From positions 708,501-772,500 of the forward strand of contig NZ_LR134318.1 of NCBI RefSeq assembly GCF_900636825.1: 64,000 bases of DNA, given 5' to 3'. Below, one piece after another: positions 8,892 to 18,762 of the stretch. Within the stretch, counting starts at the first letter, position 1; each line of letters opens with the position of its first letter. The position numbers and the translations under genes were made by a program. The notes beneath the pieces are model-generated. The model was not told the DNA's origin. It did no database searches and saw nothing but the letters and a program-made list of their open reading frames with translations. Origin of the DNA: Pseudomonas fluorescens. Lineage in GTDB: Bacteria; Pseudomonadota; Gammaproteobacteria; Pseudomonadales; Pseudomonadaceae.

Positions 8892-9640
8892 TGAGCGACC
8901 GGCATTTCGATCAGTTGGCGACGCGTTTCGCCGAAAAAATCTATGGCGGCGCCAAAGGTGCGATTCGCCTCGCGGTGTTGCAGGCCGACCTCGCTGAAGC
9001 GTTGCCGGATCGCCCGCTGCGGGTGCTCGATATCGGCGGTGGTCTCGGTCACATGTCGCTGTGGCTCGCCGAGCGCGGCCATCAAGTGACCTTCACCGAA
9101 CCGGCCGAACCGATGCTCGAAGGTGCGCGCCAGCGTTTCGCCGAAGCCGGACAAACCGCAACGTTCATCCAGGCGCCGTGGCAAGAACTGCCCGGCCAGC
9201 TCCCCGAACCGTATGACCTGGTGATCTGCCACGCCGTGCTCGAATGGCTGGCCGAACCCCACGCGATTCTGCCGGTGCTGCATCGACTGACCAAGCCCGG
9301 CGGCTGGTTGTCGCTGGCGTTCTACAACCGCGACGCGCTGATCTACCGCAATCTGCTCAAAGGCCATTTCAAGAAAATGCGCAAAAACACCATGGCCGGC
9401 GAAAAGCAGAGCCTGACCCCGCAGCAACCGCTCGATCCGCGGGAACTGGCAACGCAACTCGAAGGCCTGTGGCAGGTCGAAACCCAGAGCGGGATCCGGG
9501 TTTTCCACGACTACATGCCGGTGGAGTTCCAGGCCCGCGCCGAACTTGTGGATTTGCTCGAGATGGAGCTCGCTCACCGTCGCCACCCAAGCTTCGCCGG
9601 GCTTGGGCGTTATCTGCACTGGATCTGTCGGCCGGTCTGA
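8891..9640 (+). CDS. cmoM: tRNA 5-carboxymethoxyuridine methyltransferase
   Basis: A 249-residue class I SAM methyltransferase; motif I is VLDIGGGLGHMSL at about residues 38-50. It aligns by eye along its length with E. coli CmoM (SmtA): an N-terminal FDQLATRFAEKIYGGAKG, HAVLEWLAEP, LSLAFYNRDAL, SGIRVFHDYM and GLGRYLHW. CmoM methylates cmo5U34 of certain tRNAs to mcmo5U. It is coupled to the MazG-like gene. Confidence 0.88.
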   Translation: MSDRHFDQLATRFAEKIYGGAKGAIRLAVLQADLAEALPDRPLRVLDIGGGLGHMSLWLAERGHQVTFTEPAEPMLEGARQRFAEAGQTATFIQAPWQELPGQLPEPYDLVICHAVLEWLAEPHAILPVLHRLTKPGGWLSLAFYNRDALIYRNLLKGHFKKMRKNTMAGEKQSLTPQQPLDPRELATQLEGLWQVETQSGIRVFHDYMPVEFQARAELVDLLEMELAHRRHPSFAGLGRYLHWICRPV

Positions 9641-9652
9641 ACGGAGTGCGAA

Positions 9653-10273
9653 ATGAAAGCTCACTGCGGATTAATGCTGATCTGTCTGGGGTTGGCTGCC
9701 TGCCAGGGCAGCAACCCGTACGTGGCGCAGTCGCGGCCTTTGCCGCCAGCGCCGCCGCATGCTGCCAACACCTTTGACCGCAGCGCATATCCGGCAGCGC
9801 CGCGCGATTACGGGCGCTATCGCAGCTGGGCTTGGCTCAATGGCCAATTGCCGCCCGGCACGGCGTGGGCGGATTCGGCGCAGGTAGCCGAAGCCGTGAG
9901 CAATGCGCTGGATCAGCGTGGCCTGCGGCCGTTGCATGACAACCGTCCGGCTGATTTGTTGGTCAGCGCTCAATTGAGCCTGCAAACCCGCTTGCGCCAG
10001 GAGCGGGACGATTACGGCTACTACGGTGGATACGGCGGGTACAGCGGCTACGATCGTTACGGGCGCGGTTATGGCATGTATAACAGCGTGCCGATCGTGC
10101 GCACCTATTCGGAACAGGTCGTGGTTGTGCAGGTCGATCTGTTCGATGCCGGCACCGGCCAGCCAGTGTGGAGTGCCAGCGCTGAAACCGGGGCCCGAGG
10201 TGGTCAGATCGAACGCACCGATTCGATTCGCGAGGCTGTGGAAAAAGCCCTGTCGGCGTATCCTCCGAGTTAG
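9653..10273 (+). CDS. DUF4136 lipoprotein (first of tandem pair)
   Basis: A 206-residue lipoprotein with signal [11 protein letters not shown] and lipid-accepting Cys at about 19. The body has the DUF4136 pattern: [12 protein letters not shown], then [20 protein letters not shown] and a C-terminal [17 protein letters not shown] Gly/Tyr-rich loop ([17 protein letters not shown]) lies in the middle. Function unknown. It is followed 27 bases later by a paralogue. Confidence 0.85.
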   Translation: MKAHCGLMLICLGLAACQGSNPYVAQSRPLPPAPPHAANTFDRSAYPAAPRDYGRYRSWAWLNGQLPPGTAWADSAQVAEAVSNALDQRGLRPLHDNRPADLLVSAQLSLQTRLRQERDDYGYYGGYGGYSGYDRYGRGYGMYNSVPIVRTYSEQVVVVQVDLFDAGTGQPVWSASAETGARGGQIERTDSIREAVEKALSAYPPS

Positions 10274-10300
10274 CTTCCTGCCTATGAGTGGAGAAAGATC

Positions 10301-10858
10301 ATGTTGCGCCGTCTCGCTTTACTGGCCATGGCCGCGCTGCTTAGCGCCTGCGCTTCCAACCAGGTCAATCATGACTTCGATGCCAGCCGCGACTTCGCGG
10401 CTTATCGCAGTTGGAGCTGGAAAGATCCCGCCCTGCAATATCGCCCCGATGACCCGCGCATCAAGAGTGATCTGACCGAGCAACGCATCCGCCAGTCGGT
10501 CGCCGACCAGCTCGATCAACGTGGCTTGCGTCCTGCTGCGGCTGGTGCCAAGGCCGATTTGAGTGTGCAGACTTACCTGATCGTCGAGGATCGTCAGCAG
10601 CAAGTGACTACCAACTACGGCGGCGGGTGGGGTGGCCCGTGGAATGGCTATTGGGGCGCACCGATGTACAACGAAACGCGCAACATCACCTACAAGGTCG
10701 CGACCATTCAGATCGACTTGCTCGACGGCAAGGACGGCAAACTGGTCTGGCGTGGCAGCGATGAGCAGATGCTTGCCAGCCGCCCGAACCCGGACGATCG
10801 CAGCAATGCGATTCGCGAGACCGTCGCCCGGATCCTCGCCAACTATCCACCACGCTAA
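10301..10858 (+). CDS. DUF4136 lipoprotein (second of tandem pair)
   Basis: A 185-residue paralogue of the preceding gene. The lipobox is LLSAC (Cys17). The same landmarks recur: FAAYRSWSWKDP, IRQSVADQLDQRGLR, the Gly/Trp/Tyr-rich loop GGGWGGPWNGYWG, and NAIRETVARILANYPPR. The shared order indicates tandem duplication. Likely anchored in the outer or inner membrane facing the periplasm; function unknown. Confidence 0.85.
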   Translation: MLRRLALLAMAALLSACASNQVNHDFDASRDFAAYRSWSWKDPALQYRPDDPRIKSDLTEQRIRQSVADQLDQRGLRPAAAGAKADLSVQTYLIVEDRQQQVTTNYGGGWGGPWNGYWGAPMYNETRNITYKVATIQIDLLDGKDGKLVWRGSDEQMLASRPNPDDRSNAIRETVARILANYPPR

Positions 10859-10878
10859 GCCCCACACACAAATCCCCG

Positions 10879-10976
10879 TGTAGGAGCTGCCGAAGGCTGC
10901 GATCTTTTGATCTCGTTTTTCAAAACCGAGATCAAGATCAGGATCAAAAGATCGCAGCCTTCGGCAGCTCCTACAC
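10879..10976. repeat. REP palindrome pair (GTAGGAGC-type)
   Basis: GTAGGAGCTGCCGAAGGCTG and complement around an imperfect central hairpin (GATCTCG with CGAGATC). It lies between the DUF4136 pair and tadG. Confidence 0.9.
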
Positions 10977-11095
10977 AGGGCTGGGCATGAGCCCCTTGTC
11001 TTCGATTGCTAGCCAGGCAGTTGCCAACAGTCCGTCTACACTCAATTCCACCAATGGAGGTAGCGCTCGGTAGTGCGCCGGCAAAGGAGTGCGCG

Positions 11096-13084
11096 ATGTC
11101 GCCTCGTCCGCAATTGAACGGCCCGACGCGACAGCGAGGGGCGATTGGCTTGATGGCTGCGCTGACCTTGGGTCTGGCGCTGACGTGCATGGTGCTGGTG
11201 GTCGACAGTGGTCGGTTGTACATGGAACAGCGCCGCTTGCAGCGGGTGGTCGACGTCGCCGCACTAGAGTCGATTTCCCGTGGTGGCGATTGCCTGACGG
11301 GCGCCAGCGCCAGCGCATACGCTGCCGCCAGTGCGGCGCGCAACAGCTTCGACGTCACGCAAGGATCAACCCTCGCCGTAACCTGCGGCACCGTGCAAAC
11401 CGCACCGAACAACCTGCGCACTTTTGGCGCTGATGCCAGCAAAAAAGAAGCGATCAGAGTGGTCGCCACCCACGTCGTGCCGACCAGTGTCGCCGCCGCG
11501 CTGTACGGCTTGTTTTCTCCAGGAAGTGTTGCTGCGACAACCCGGCTAAGCGCCACCGCGGTTGGCGCCGCCGCCATTCTGCCGCCGCAAGCCCAGCTGA
11601 CGCTCGGCAGTACGCTGGTCAGCGTAGACGCGAGCAAATCGGCCGCGCTCAATGCGTTGTTCGGGCAAATGCTTGGCGGCAATCTCAACCTCAGCGTCGC
11701 CGGTTGGCAAGGCCTGGTGAACTCGCAGATCAATCTCCTAAGTTATCTCAATCAGTTGGCCATCGACGTGAATGTCCAGGCCGGCAATTACAGTCAACTG
11801 TTGAGCCAGAACATTCAGGTCACTCAACTGATTGACACCGCCATCACCGTGTTGACCAAGGGCGGCACCACCACCAGTGTGGCGGTCGACGGCCTGCTCG
11901 GACTGAAAGCGGCGGTCAGCGGCACGGCAGTGACGCTCGGCCAATTGCTGCAGATGCAGACTGGTGCCACATCGGCGGCGCTCAATGCCAACCTGCAGGT
12001 GTTCCAGTTGCTCGAAGCGGTGGTGCAAGTTGCCAACAGCCAGAACGCTGCAACAGCGACAGTGCCATTGAGCATTCCGGGGCTGGTCAATGGCTCGGTG
12101 AAGGTCAAAGTCATTCAGCCCCCGCAGCTCACAGCCGTCGGCAACCCGATGCTGGCCAAGGCCGATCCCATGGGCGCCAATCGCATCTACGTGAAAACTG
12201 CGCAGGTGCGCACATTGATCTCGCTCAACCTGCCGGTGCTGTCCAACGTGGCCGGGCTTGCCAGCGCTATTACCAGTACGCCGCTGGTGGGCGGGCTGAC
12301 AGATACGCTGAACAATCTGTTGCACCTGAATATCGCCGGTACGCTGAACTCGTTGTTCTGCACGTTGGGGGGCACCTGTCAGCGCACCCATTTGCAGATA
12401 CTGCCCACGTCCACCATCGATGTCTTGCTGGAGGTCGCGGCCGCCGACAGCCATGTCACCGATTTCAACTGTTCGAGCGACGCGACACGGAGCCTGACCA
12501 CGCAGACCAACTCCTCGCTGGTGAAACTCAAGGTGGGCAGAATCGACCCGGCCAATGCGTTCTCTGCGGTGGCGGATGTTCCCGTGCTCCCCTTGGCCCT
12601 GATTGACGTCGGGGTCATCACCTGCACCATCCCCCTGCTCGGTCTGGGCCAGCCCAGCTGTGATGCGAACTCGCGCAAAGCGTTCTACGGCGGAGGTCTG
12701 GGCGTGAAAGTCGACACCTCGGTGGCCAGCACGCAGAACGTCCACACCTATAGTCAGCCTCCGGAAATCAAGCAGCCGCCGCTCAACTACAGTTTCGGCA
12801 CGCAAGGTTTGGTCAATAGCCTCAAAGGCACCTTGAGCGGGGTTCAGGTTCAGGCCTACAAACCCACCGGTTCGAGCCTGCTCGGCGGTTTGCTGGCGAC
12901 CACCGCTGACGTGCTGGCGGGCGTCAACAGTACGCTTGGCGTGGCCATCGACAACTTGCTCAGTCCGGTACTCGACCCGATCCTTGACGGCTTGCTCGCC
13001 AACCTCGGCATCACCTTGAACAAGGTCGACGTCGGCGCCAACCTGAGCTGCCGCCCACCCGGCCAACCGACGCTGGTGATCTAA
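11096..13084 (+). CDS. tadG: TadG-like Flp pilus assembly protein
   Basis: A 662-residue protein. The N-terminal TadG/TadE-like segment is RQRGAIGLMAALTLGLAL, one membrane helix followed by DSGRLYMEQRRLQRVVDVAAL, the hallmark of TadG N-termini. The large remainder is Ala/Leu/Ser-rich and predicted periplasmic. TadG is needed for Flp pilus biogenesis in known Tad systems. The ATG at 11096 has AAAGGAG seven bases upstream; an earlier in-frame start at 11006 has none. It is separated from the other tad genes by the regulators. Its stop overlaps that of pprA, tail to tail. Confidence 0.87.
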   Translation: MSPRPQLNGPTRQRGAIGLMAALTLGLALTCMVLVVDSGRLYMEQRRLQRVVDVAALESISRGGDCLTGASASAYAAASAARNSFDVTQGSTLAVTCGTVQTAPNNLRTFGADASKKEAIRVVATHVVPTSVAAALYGLFSPGSVAATTRLSATAVGAAAILPPQAQLTLGSTLVSVDASKSAALNALFGQMLGGNLNLSVAGWQGLVNSQINLLSYLNQLAIDVNVQAGNYSQLLSQNIQVTQLIDTAITVLTKGGTTTSVAVDGLLGLKAAVSGTAVTLGQLLQMQTGATSAALNANLQVFQLLEAVVQVANSQNAATATVPLSIPGLVNGSVKVKVIQPPQLTAVGNPMLAKADPMGANRIYVKTAQVRTLISLNLPVLSNVAGLASAITSTPLVGGLTDTLNNLLHLNIAGTLNSLFCTLGGTCQRTHLQILPTSTIDVLLEVAAADSHVTDFNCSSDATRSLTTQTNSSLVKLKVGRIDPANAFSAVADVPVLPLALIDVGVITCTIPLLGLGQPSCDANSRKAFYGGGLGVKVDTSVASTQNVHTYSQPPEIKQPPLNYSFGTQGLVNSLKGTLSGVQVQAYKPTGSSLLGGLLATTADVLAGVNSTLGVAIDNLLSPVLDPILDGLLANLGITLNKVDVGANLSCRPPGQPTLVI

Positions 13085-15816
13085 TCGTTCGACACAATCG
13101 GCAATTCGATGCAGAACCGTGCGCCTTCCTCGCCATTGCGTACGGTCAGGCGCCCGCCCATGTTTTCGATGATGCCGTAGCTCACCGACAAGCCCAGGCC
13201 GGTGCCGACGCCCACCGGTTTGGTGGTGAAAAACGGTTCGAAAATACGTTCCAGCAACCGCGGGTCGATGCCGCCGCCGTTGTCCTCGACCCACAGCCGC
13301 ACGACATGCTCATCGCGCTCGGCATGCAGGGCGATCCACGGCTGCAAGTCGCGGTTGGCCTCACGTTTGCTCAACAGTGCGTCGCGGGCATTGACCATCA
13401 GGTTGATCAGCACTTGCTCGAGCTGATCGACATAACCGCGCACCTCAGTCTGGAACTCGGCTTCTTTGATCCGCAACTCAACGCCTTTGCCACGCAGGCC
13501 CTCGGCCAATAGCGAGAGCGTGCCGTCGATGGCATCGAGGGGGTTGAAGGGGTGCTGTTCGATTTCCGAGCGGCGGCCGAACACGCGCATGTGATCGACC
13601 ACGCGCGCCGCCCGTTGCACCTGCGCGTCGATGCGCTTGAGTTTGTCGGTCAGATAGTCAATCTGCGCATCACCGTTGCTCAAGCGCTTGAGCACATTGA
13701 CGATCGCCATGCGCATCACGTTCAGCGGCTGATTGATCTCGTGAGCCAGGCCGGTGGCCATTTCACCGAGGGTGGCCATCTTCGCGCTTTGCGTCAGTTG
13801 CTGCTGCGCGCGGCGCACTTCGGTGTTGTCGCGGCCCACCGCTTGCACTTCAAGCAGGCGCCCGTGCTCGTCAAACACGCCGCGATCCGACCAGACCCAC
13901 CATGCATGCTCGCGCCCGGGCAGGCGCAGGTTGATTTCGGCGGTACTCACTGGCAGTTCCGGCGTCAGTTGCGCCAGGCGCTGGACGAACGCTTCGCGTT
14001 GTTCGGCAGACATCCAGTTGCCCAGATCGACGCCGGGCAATTGCTCCGGCCCGCACTCCAGATAGGTCGCCAGCGGCCGGTTGCCAAAGGTCAGCGTCAG
14101 GTCTGGGCGGTAGCGGCAAATCATCGCCGGGGAATCTTCGACGAGCATCCGGTAACGCTCTTCGCTGGCCTTGACCTGTTCGGCAGCGAGCGTCGCGTCA
14201 GTAACGTCGAGCCACAGGCCCACCGCTTCGACGGGCAGGCCAAGATCGTCGCGCAACAGCTTGGCTTCGTCGAGCAGCCAGTGCGCCTGGCCCTGACGGT
14301 CGATAACGCGATAACGAGCGCTCACCGAACCCTCGCGCAACAACTGACGCGTGCGCTCGAAATAGCGCGGACGGTCTTCGGGATGCACGTGTTCCACCAG
14401 TCGGCCATCGGCACAATCGGCAAGACTCCAGCCGAGCAATGGTTGCAGACTGGCGCTGAAGAAGGTGGGCTGCAGCGCCCCTTGATCGTAGCGCTGGACA
14501 TAAATCACCGCAGGCGAGCTGGCGATCAGGTTGTCCAGCCGCGCATGGGCGGCGGCGGCCTGCTGCTGTTGGTTCTTGATGTCGCTGATGTCGAGCATGA
14601 ATCCCGCCAGTCGGCGTTCGGCGCCAGTGCCCAGCGCCCGGCCTTGCAGGCGATACCACAGCGGTATCGGTTGCTCCGCGGTTTGCAGGCGCACGCACAA
14701 CTCCAGCGGTGTGCCGTCATCCTCCAAGGCTTGCAAATGGCTGCGCAGTTCCGCGCGGTCGGCACGATGCACGAGGCTGAACCAGTCCTCGAGCGGAATC
14801 CGCTCTTGCGGCAAACCCAGACTTTGCGCCAGTGTCGGCGCCAGTTGCACCGCGGCGCTGGCACTGTCGACTTCCCACCAACCGGTGCCGAGCAACGCTT
14901 GCAAGGTTTCCAGACGTTCCTGTTGCAGCTGATGTCGATGCTCGCGCAGACGCTCGAGCAACGGCGCGACTGCCGCAGCGGCCAATAGCAGCCAGTCGGA
15001 ATCGCCGACGTCAGGCGCCTGTTTCGCGGCGTTGTAACCTGCGCAGAGCAACCACGCCGCCACGCCTTGGGCATCGCGGTAAGGCACGGCAAACGCCTCA
15101 TTCGGACCGATCAGCGCACTCAGGCGCGGCTGCTCATGCGCCAGCAAACGTTGTGGCAGCGCACCATTCAGGCTGTCGAGCGCAGTGCCCAGAAATTGCT
15201 GATCGCGCCACAGCTGCACTGCGCCCGGCGCCGCATAATGCTGATGAACCTGCCAGCCTTGGCTTTGCTCGTCGAGCAACACCAGCGCCAGGCTGGGGAT
15301 ATGCAAATACTGGCTCAGCCGCTGCAACTGTTCGTGCAGAACCTCCGGCAAGCGGGCGACGCTGCCGAGGCGCAACTGATCGCGGATCTGTGTGGCCAGC
15401 CGCTGACATTGTTCACGGCTGCGCGCGTGCTGGCGTTCGCTGAGCAGGTCACCGATGTCCAGCAACTGCAAAATCCAGCCGTCAGCTCGCGCCTGTACCC
15501 AGCCGCGCACCTGCAACGGTGGGCCCGCGAGGCTGACGAAATCGAGGTCGAGCAGCTGCCCTTGCCAGTCGGCTGGTCGACCTTCCACCGTCAAGCGACT
15601 GTGCGGCAATAAATATTCCGAAAGCGGCGCCGCAGCTTTGCTGGAGACGGGCTGCGCGAGCGAGTGGCGCAACGGCCCGTCGAAATGACTGACGTAGCCA
15701 TCGCTGTCCAGATACACCTGCAGACCGACGCCGGATACTGCCGCGACGCCCGGGGTCTGTGGTGTGTCCGAAGGTCGATTGAGCAGGCGAGCGAGCAACT
15801 TGTCGGCGGAATTCAA
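13081..15816 (-). CDS. pprA: PprA-like multi-PAS sensor histidine kinase
   Basis: A 911-residue sensor. A GAF-like and several PAS-type regions occupy roughly residues 1-640; PAS landmarks are [16 protein letters not shown] and [16 protein letters not shown]. The HisKA box is [11 protein letters not shown]. The HATPase domain has [10 protein letters not shown] (N box), DNGGGIDP (G1), FEPFFTTKP (F) and GTGLGLS (G2). No membrane helix is obvious, so it is probably cytosolic. In P. aeruginosa PprA is encoded beside the fppA-pprB genes of the Flp locus. The only available start is a TTG overlapping the tadE stop, so the two genes are probably co-translated. Confidence 0.88.
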   Translation of the reverse strand: MNSADKLLARLLNRPSDTPQTPGVAAVSGVGLQVYLDSDGYVSHFDGPLRHSLAQPVSSKAAAPLSEYLLPHSRLTVEGRPADWQGQLLDLDFVSLAGPPLQVRGWVQARADGWILQLLDIGDLLSERQHARSREQCQRLATQIRDQLRLGSVARLPEVLHEQLQRLSQYLHIPSLALVLLDEQSQGWQVHQHYAAPGAVQLWRDQQFLGTALDSLNGALPQRLLAHEQPRLSALIGPNEAFAVPYRDAQGVAAWLLCAGYNAAKQAPDVGDSDWLLLAAAAVAPLLERLREHRHQLQQERLETLQALLGTGWWEVDSASAAVQLAPTLAQSLGLPQERIPLEDWFSLVHRADRAELRSHLQALEDDGTPLELCVRLQTAEQPIPLWYRLQGRALGTGAERRLAGFMLDISDIKNQQQQAAAAHARLDNLIASSPAVIYVQRYDQGALQPTFFSASLQPLLGWSLADCADGRLVEHVHPEDRPRYFERTRQLLREGSVSARYRVIDRQGQAHWLLDEAKLLRDDLGLPVEAVGLWLDVTDATLAAEQVKASEERYRMLVEDSPAMICRYRPDLTLTFGNRPLATYLECGPEQLPGVDLGNWMSAEQREAFVQRLAQLTPELPVSTAEINLRLPGREHAWWVWSDRGVFDEHGRLLEVQAVGRDNTEVRRAQQQLTQSAKMATLGEMATGLAHEINQPLNVMRMAIVNVLKRLSNGDAQIDYLTDKLKRIDAQVQRAARVVDHMRVFGRRSEIEQHPFNPLDAIDGTLSLLAEGLRGKGVELRIKEAEFQTEVRGYVDQLEQVLINLMVNARDALLSKREANRDLQPWIALHAERDEHVVRLWVEDNGGGIDPRLLERIFEPFFTTKPVGVGTGLGLSVSYGIIENMGGRLTVRNGEEGARFCIELPIVSND

Positions 15817-16277
15817 AACTGCAGGCTCGACGAGGCGCGCAAAGTGGCGGGCAGGCGCGGCACCGAACCAATCCCCGGCAACACCAGAAACGGCAGCGCC
15901 TGATTCAACTTGCTGGTGGGATAGTTGATGGTCACGGTGAGCACGCCACCGACATAGGTGACGGTACTGTCCGCGGCGGCATTGAAGTTCAAGGCGCCGG
16001 GAAGCCAGGCCAATTGCCGGGTCAGCTCGGTTCTGGCGGTGGCTGTGACGGCGGCGGGGTAGTTGGCAGTGGCCGGATCAAGCGCGACACTGCGGCGCAC
16101 CGCTTCAGCCGTCGATTCGTTGAATGACTGCATCAGCAACAGCGGCAAGCTGTAGCTGACCAGGCCATAGAACACGGCAAAAAAGATCACGAAGACCAAT
16201 GCGAATTCAATCGCGACAGCGCCTTTTTGCTTGCGGGGGAGGGCGGTTTTCATCAGTGCGTCTACCCTGACATTCAC
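15813..16277 (-). CDS. tadE: TadE-like pilus assembly pseudopilin
   Basis: A 154-residue protein with the TadE signature KQKGAVAIEFALVFVIFF at about residues 16-33. The G|xxxxEF arrangement is that of pseudopilins cut by the Tad prepilin peptidase. One N-terminal helix is followed by a small periplasmic domain with few features. The first ATG (16277) lacks a clear ribosome site; an internal ATG at 16253 has AGGG upstream and may be the true start. It forms an operon with pprA. TadF is the alternative name for such minor pseudopilins. Confidence 0.85.
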   Translation of the reverse strand: MNVRVDALMKTALPRKQKGAVAIEFALVFVIFFAVFYGLVSYSLPLLLMQSFNESTAEAVRRSVALDPATANYPAAVTATARTELTRQLAWLPGALNFNAAADSTVTYVGGVLTVTINYPTSKLNQALPFLVLPGIGSVPRLPATLRASSSLQF

Positions 16278-16328
16278 TATGTAACATCAGCATAGAATCA
16301 ATCGGCCAAAACGGACGTTTTTTACCGC

Positions 16329-16799
16329 ATGCATGGCTTTGTCTTACTGGTCTGGCTGACACTTTGCGCGGCGCAGGATGCCCGCCAACGGCACATCAGC
16401 AACGCGCTGACGTTGGGCGGTGGCGGTTTGGCGTTGGGGTATCTGCTGTGGACCGGCAACACCTGGCTTGGCGCCGAAGCCACACAGGCTGCCTGGGCGT
16501 TTTTGCTGGCGCTCGCGCTAACCCTTCCCGGATATGTGCTCAAACGTTTTGGCGCAGGCGATGTGAAATTAATGACAGCTCTGGCGCTTGCGACGGACGG
16601 CACGCATTTGCTCGGCGCATTTATCGGTGCCGCGCTCTCCAGTGTTTTGTGGATAGTGCTGGTGCCAAAAATCTGGCCGCATATGAGTCAAGGGCTTAGA
16701 GAACATCTTCGATATCTGGCGCCTGCAATGTCAAAAAAGCTGCCATTTGCGGCCTTCGTGCTGGCGGGAACAGCGCTGACGTTGATTTGGATCCACTAG
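16329..16799 (+). CDS. fppA: Flp prepilin peptidase FppA (A24 family)
   Basis: A 156-residue aspartic prepilin peptidase. The two catalytic Asp are in CAAQDARQRHI (about residue 17) and the GAGDVKLM box (about residue 78). Five or six hydrophobic segments are present. The short length without an N-methyltransferase domain fits the TadV/CpaA/FppA class rather than PilD. Its substrates here should be the Flp pilin and TadE. It is divergent from the tadE-pprA operon. Confidence 0.92.
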   Translation: MHGFVLLVWLTLCAAQDARQRHISNALTLGGGGLALGYLLWTGNTWLGAEATQAAWAFLLALALTLPGYVLKRFGAGDVKLMTALALATDGTHLLGAFIGAALSSVLWIVLVPKIWPHMSQGLREHLRYLAPAMSKKLPFAAFVLAGTALTLIWIH

Positions 16800-16924
16800 T
16801 CGCCGACCGCTTCCAATCCTATGTACATAGTCAAAAAGTGAGTCTACTTTCAATGTGACGCGTTACGGCATTGCGCTGTGAGTATCGGAACGGTCAGCCT
16901 TTTGACCTGGGCATGGAGTCGCAT

Positions 16925-17698
16925 GTGAACAAGCTTACGTCTGCAACGAAAGTTCTGGTGGTCGACGATCAACCACTGATTGTTGAAGAACTCTGCGAGT
17001 TTCTCGAGAGCAGCGGCTACCGTTGCGTGCCTTGCGAATCGAGCCGGCAGGCGATCGAACAATTCATCGAAGACCCGGCCATTGGCCTGGTGCTGTGTGA
17101 CTTGCACATGCCGGACATGGACGGCATTGAGCTGGTGCAGGAACTGCAGCGGTTATCGGGCAAGCATCGGGCGTTCGAAGCGATCATGCTCACCGGGCGC
17201 GCCGACAAGCAGGACGTGATCAAGGCATTACGTGCCGGGATCGCCGACTACTACCAGAAACCGATTGATCTCGAAGAATTGCTCGAAGGTCTGCAACGCC
17301 AGGAAACGGCTTTGCAGGAACGGCAGAAAACCCTGCAATTGGGCCATCTGAACCAGAAGCTGCAATTTCTCTCCGAGTCGATCAACGACCTTTACCAGGA
17401 CCTCGATAAAGTACGCCGCAACCCGGCGCCGGCCAGTGACGACTCAGCAGCCACTGTCGAGGGACTGGAAATGCCGGCGATCTTCAACCAGCTGTCGCCA
17501 CGTCAGCTGGATGTTGCGCGGTTGGTCGGCAAAGGCCAGACCAACTATCAGATTGCCTGTGAGCTGGGCATTACCGAAAACACCGTCAAACTCTATGTCT
17601 CGCAAGTGCTGCGTCTGACGCATATGCACAACCGCACGCAATTGGCGCTGGCGTTGTCACCGAGCAATTCCGGGCGCCACCACGTGACCGCGCACTGA
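16925..17698 (+). CDS. pprB: PprB-like response regulator of the Flp pilus
   Basis: A receiver domain (VLVVDDQPLIVEEL; phospho-acceptor Asp in LCDLHMPDMDG; conserved Lys in YYQKPID) is followed by a coiled linker (LQERQKTLQLGHLNQKLQFL) and a LuxR-type HTH (LSPRQLDVARLVGKGQTNYQ, TENTVKLYVSQVL). PprB activates the flp-tad-rcp genes in P. aeruginosa. GTG at 16925 is chosen because GGAG lies six bases upstream; an in-frame ATG at 16913 has no ribosome site. Confidence 0.9.
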   Translation: MNKLTSATKVLVVDDQPLIVEELCEFLESSGYRCVPCESSRQAIEQFIEDPAIGLVLCDLHMPDMDGIELVQELQRLSGKHRAFEAIMLTGRADKQDVIKALRAGIADYYQKPIDLEELLEGLQRQETALQERQKTLQLGHLNQKLQFLSESINDLYQDLDKVRRNPAPASDDSAATVEGLEMPAIFNQLSPRQLDVARLVGKGQTNYQIACELGITENTVKLYVSQVLRLTHMHNRTQLALALSPSNSGRHHVTAH

Positions 17699-17747
17699 TC
17701 GCTGCCAGCCGCCATTCTGCTGGGCTCATGCCTCAGCCGCATGCCTG

Positions 17748-18155
17748 TCAGCCGAGGGACGCTTTCGATTTGGGAAACAGGTTGTCGAGGGTTTCCAGCA
17801 GGCGTACGTGATAGATCGGTTTGCGGAACAGATCCAGCACCTGCAGACGCAGCATGTCGCTGACATCCTCCATATCTGCGTGCCCCGACATGACGATCAC
17901 GGGTAGATGCTCACGGGAAGTATGTTCGCGCAGGCGTCTTATCAGCGACATGCCACTTTCTTCGGGCATGCGCAGATCAGTGATCACCAGGGCGATATCG
18001 GGATGGCGGGTGAGGAGGTGCAGCGCGAGTTTCACTGACGTCGCGGTATGACAGGCGAAGCCTTCGCCCTCCAGCAACTCCGCAAGTTCCAGCAGTGCGT
18101 CCTCTTCATCATCGACGAGGAGCAACTGCTGGCGCGGAGTGTGTGAGGAGGTCAT
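17748..18155 (-). CDS. Stand-alone receiver-domain response regulator
   Basis: A 135-residue single CheY-like domain: LLLVDDEEDALLEL, phospho-acceptor Asp in VITDLRMPEESG, MSGHAD and the conserved Lys in FRKPI. There is no output domain. ATG 18155 has AGGT seven bases upstream; a TTG five codons earlier is less likely. It lies between pprB and flp on the minus strand. It may compete for or relay phosphate from PprA, or act through protein contact; this is inference from position. Confidence 0.85.
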   Translation of the reverse strand: MTSSHTPRQQLLLVDDEEDALLELAELLEGEGFACHTATSVKLALHLLTRHPDIALVITDLRMPEESGMSLIRRLREHTSREHLPVIVMSGHADMEDVSDMLRLQVLDLFRKPIYHVRLLETLDNLFPKSKASLG

Positions 18156-18214
18156 AGGCAACACCTGCAATGGACTGAGTGTTGACGTTAGAACTCAATG
18201 GCCGCGTTGACAAG

Positions 18215-18421
18215 TCATCCACCAAGTGCCTCCAGGATTTGCTGAAGGATAGCGGTGACCCGAGTGCCGATTCCGGCGCCGAATGCCGCGATGACCAAAG
18301 CCACTAACCCCACTACCAAGGCATATTCGATTGCTGACGCACCATCGGTGTCTTTCGCCAAGCCTTTGAAAAAGGCAATTTGCGATTTGATTTTTTTCTG
18401 CGCAACGCGGACATACGACAT
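18215..18421 (-). CDS. flp: Flp family type IVb pilin
   Basis: A 68-residue prepilin. A 27-residue leader ends in KDTDG; the predicted mature protein starts ASAIEYALVVGLVALVIAA, giving the Flp G|xxxxEY cleavage motif and a single hydrophobic assembly helix. The mature pilin would be about 41 residues, typical for Flp. AAGGAG precedes the ATG. It is divergent from rcpC, sharing a 341-bp control region. FppA should process it. Confidence 0.96.
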   Translation of the reverse strand: MSYVRVAQKKIKSQIAFFKGLAKDTDGASAIEYALVVGLVALVIAAFGAGIGTRVTAILQQILEALGG

Positions 18422-18762
18422 ATGAATTCTCCTTAAAGCATTTCAGGCGTTGCGCGTTCGCAACATGATCTCCCTGTGCCAGCATCCTCAGCATTGTCGG
18501 CATTGCCTGACTCAACAACTGTAAGAACGAATTAACGCGAAAGTAGTAGTGGCATAGCTGGCCGTGAAAAAACCATGTTTGGCGCTTTAGCCTCCTACTT
18601 TCGTTGGATATTTCGCCACCGTTAATGGCGTTTTGTTCGCGCTGGACTACCGTTAAATAGCGAAATAGTTACTTGTTCATAGCTGCCTGATTGCGCATAT
18701 GTCTCGATGGAATTCACGGGTCATTGCAAACGAAACAACGCAGCAGGAAAGGGAGAGCCGTC
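18422..18762. promoter_or_regulatory. Shared flp/rcpC control region with repeat motifs
   Basis: This divergent gap contains an inverted pair, CGAAAGTAGTAG (18539-18550) and CTCCTACTTTCG (18593-18604), and a direct pair, ACCGTTAATGGCG (18618-18630) and ACCGTTAAATAGCG (18649-18662), whose starts are 31 bases apart, about three helical turns. These are candidate regulator sites, PprB being the obvious candidate. Binding is inference. Confidence 0.5.

Noticed and set aside
11738..13294. 518-residue minus-strand frame
   Set aside because: Antisense to tadG and without recognisable domains or ribosome site.
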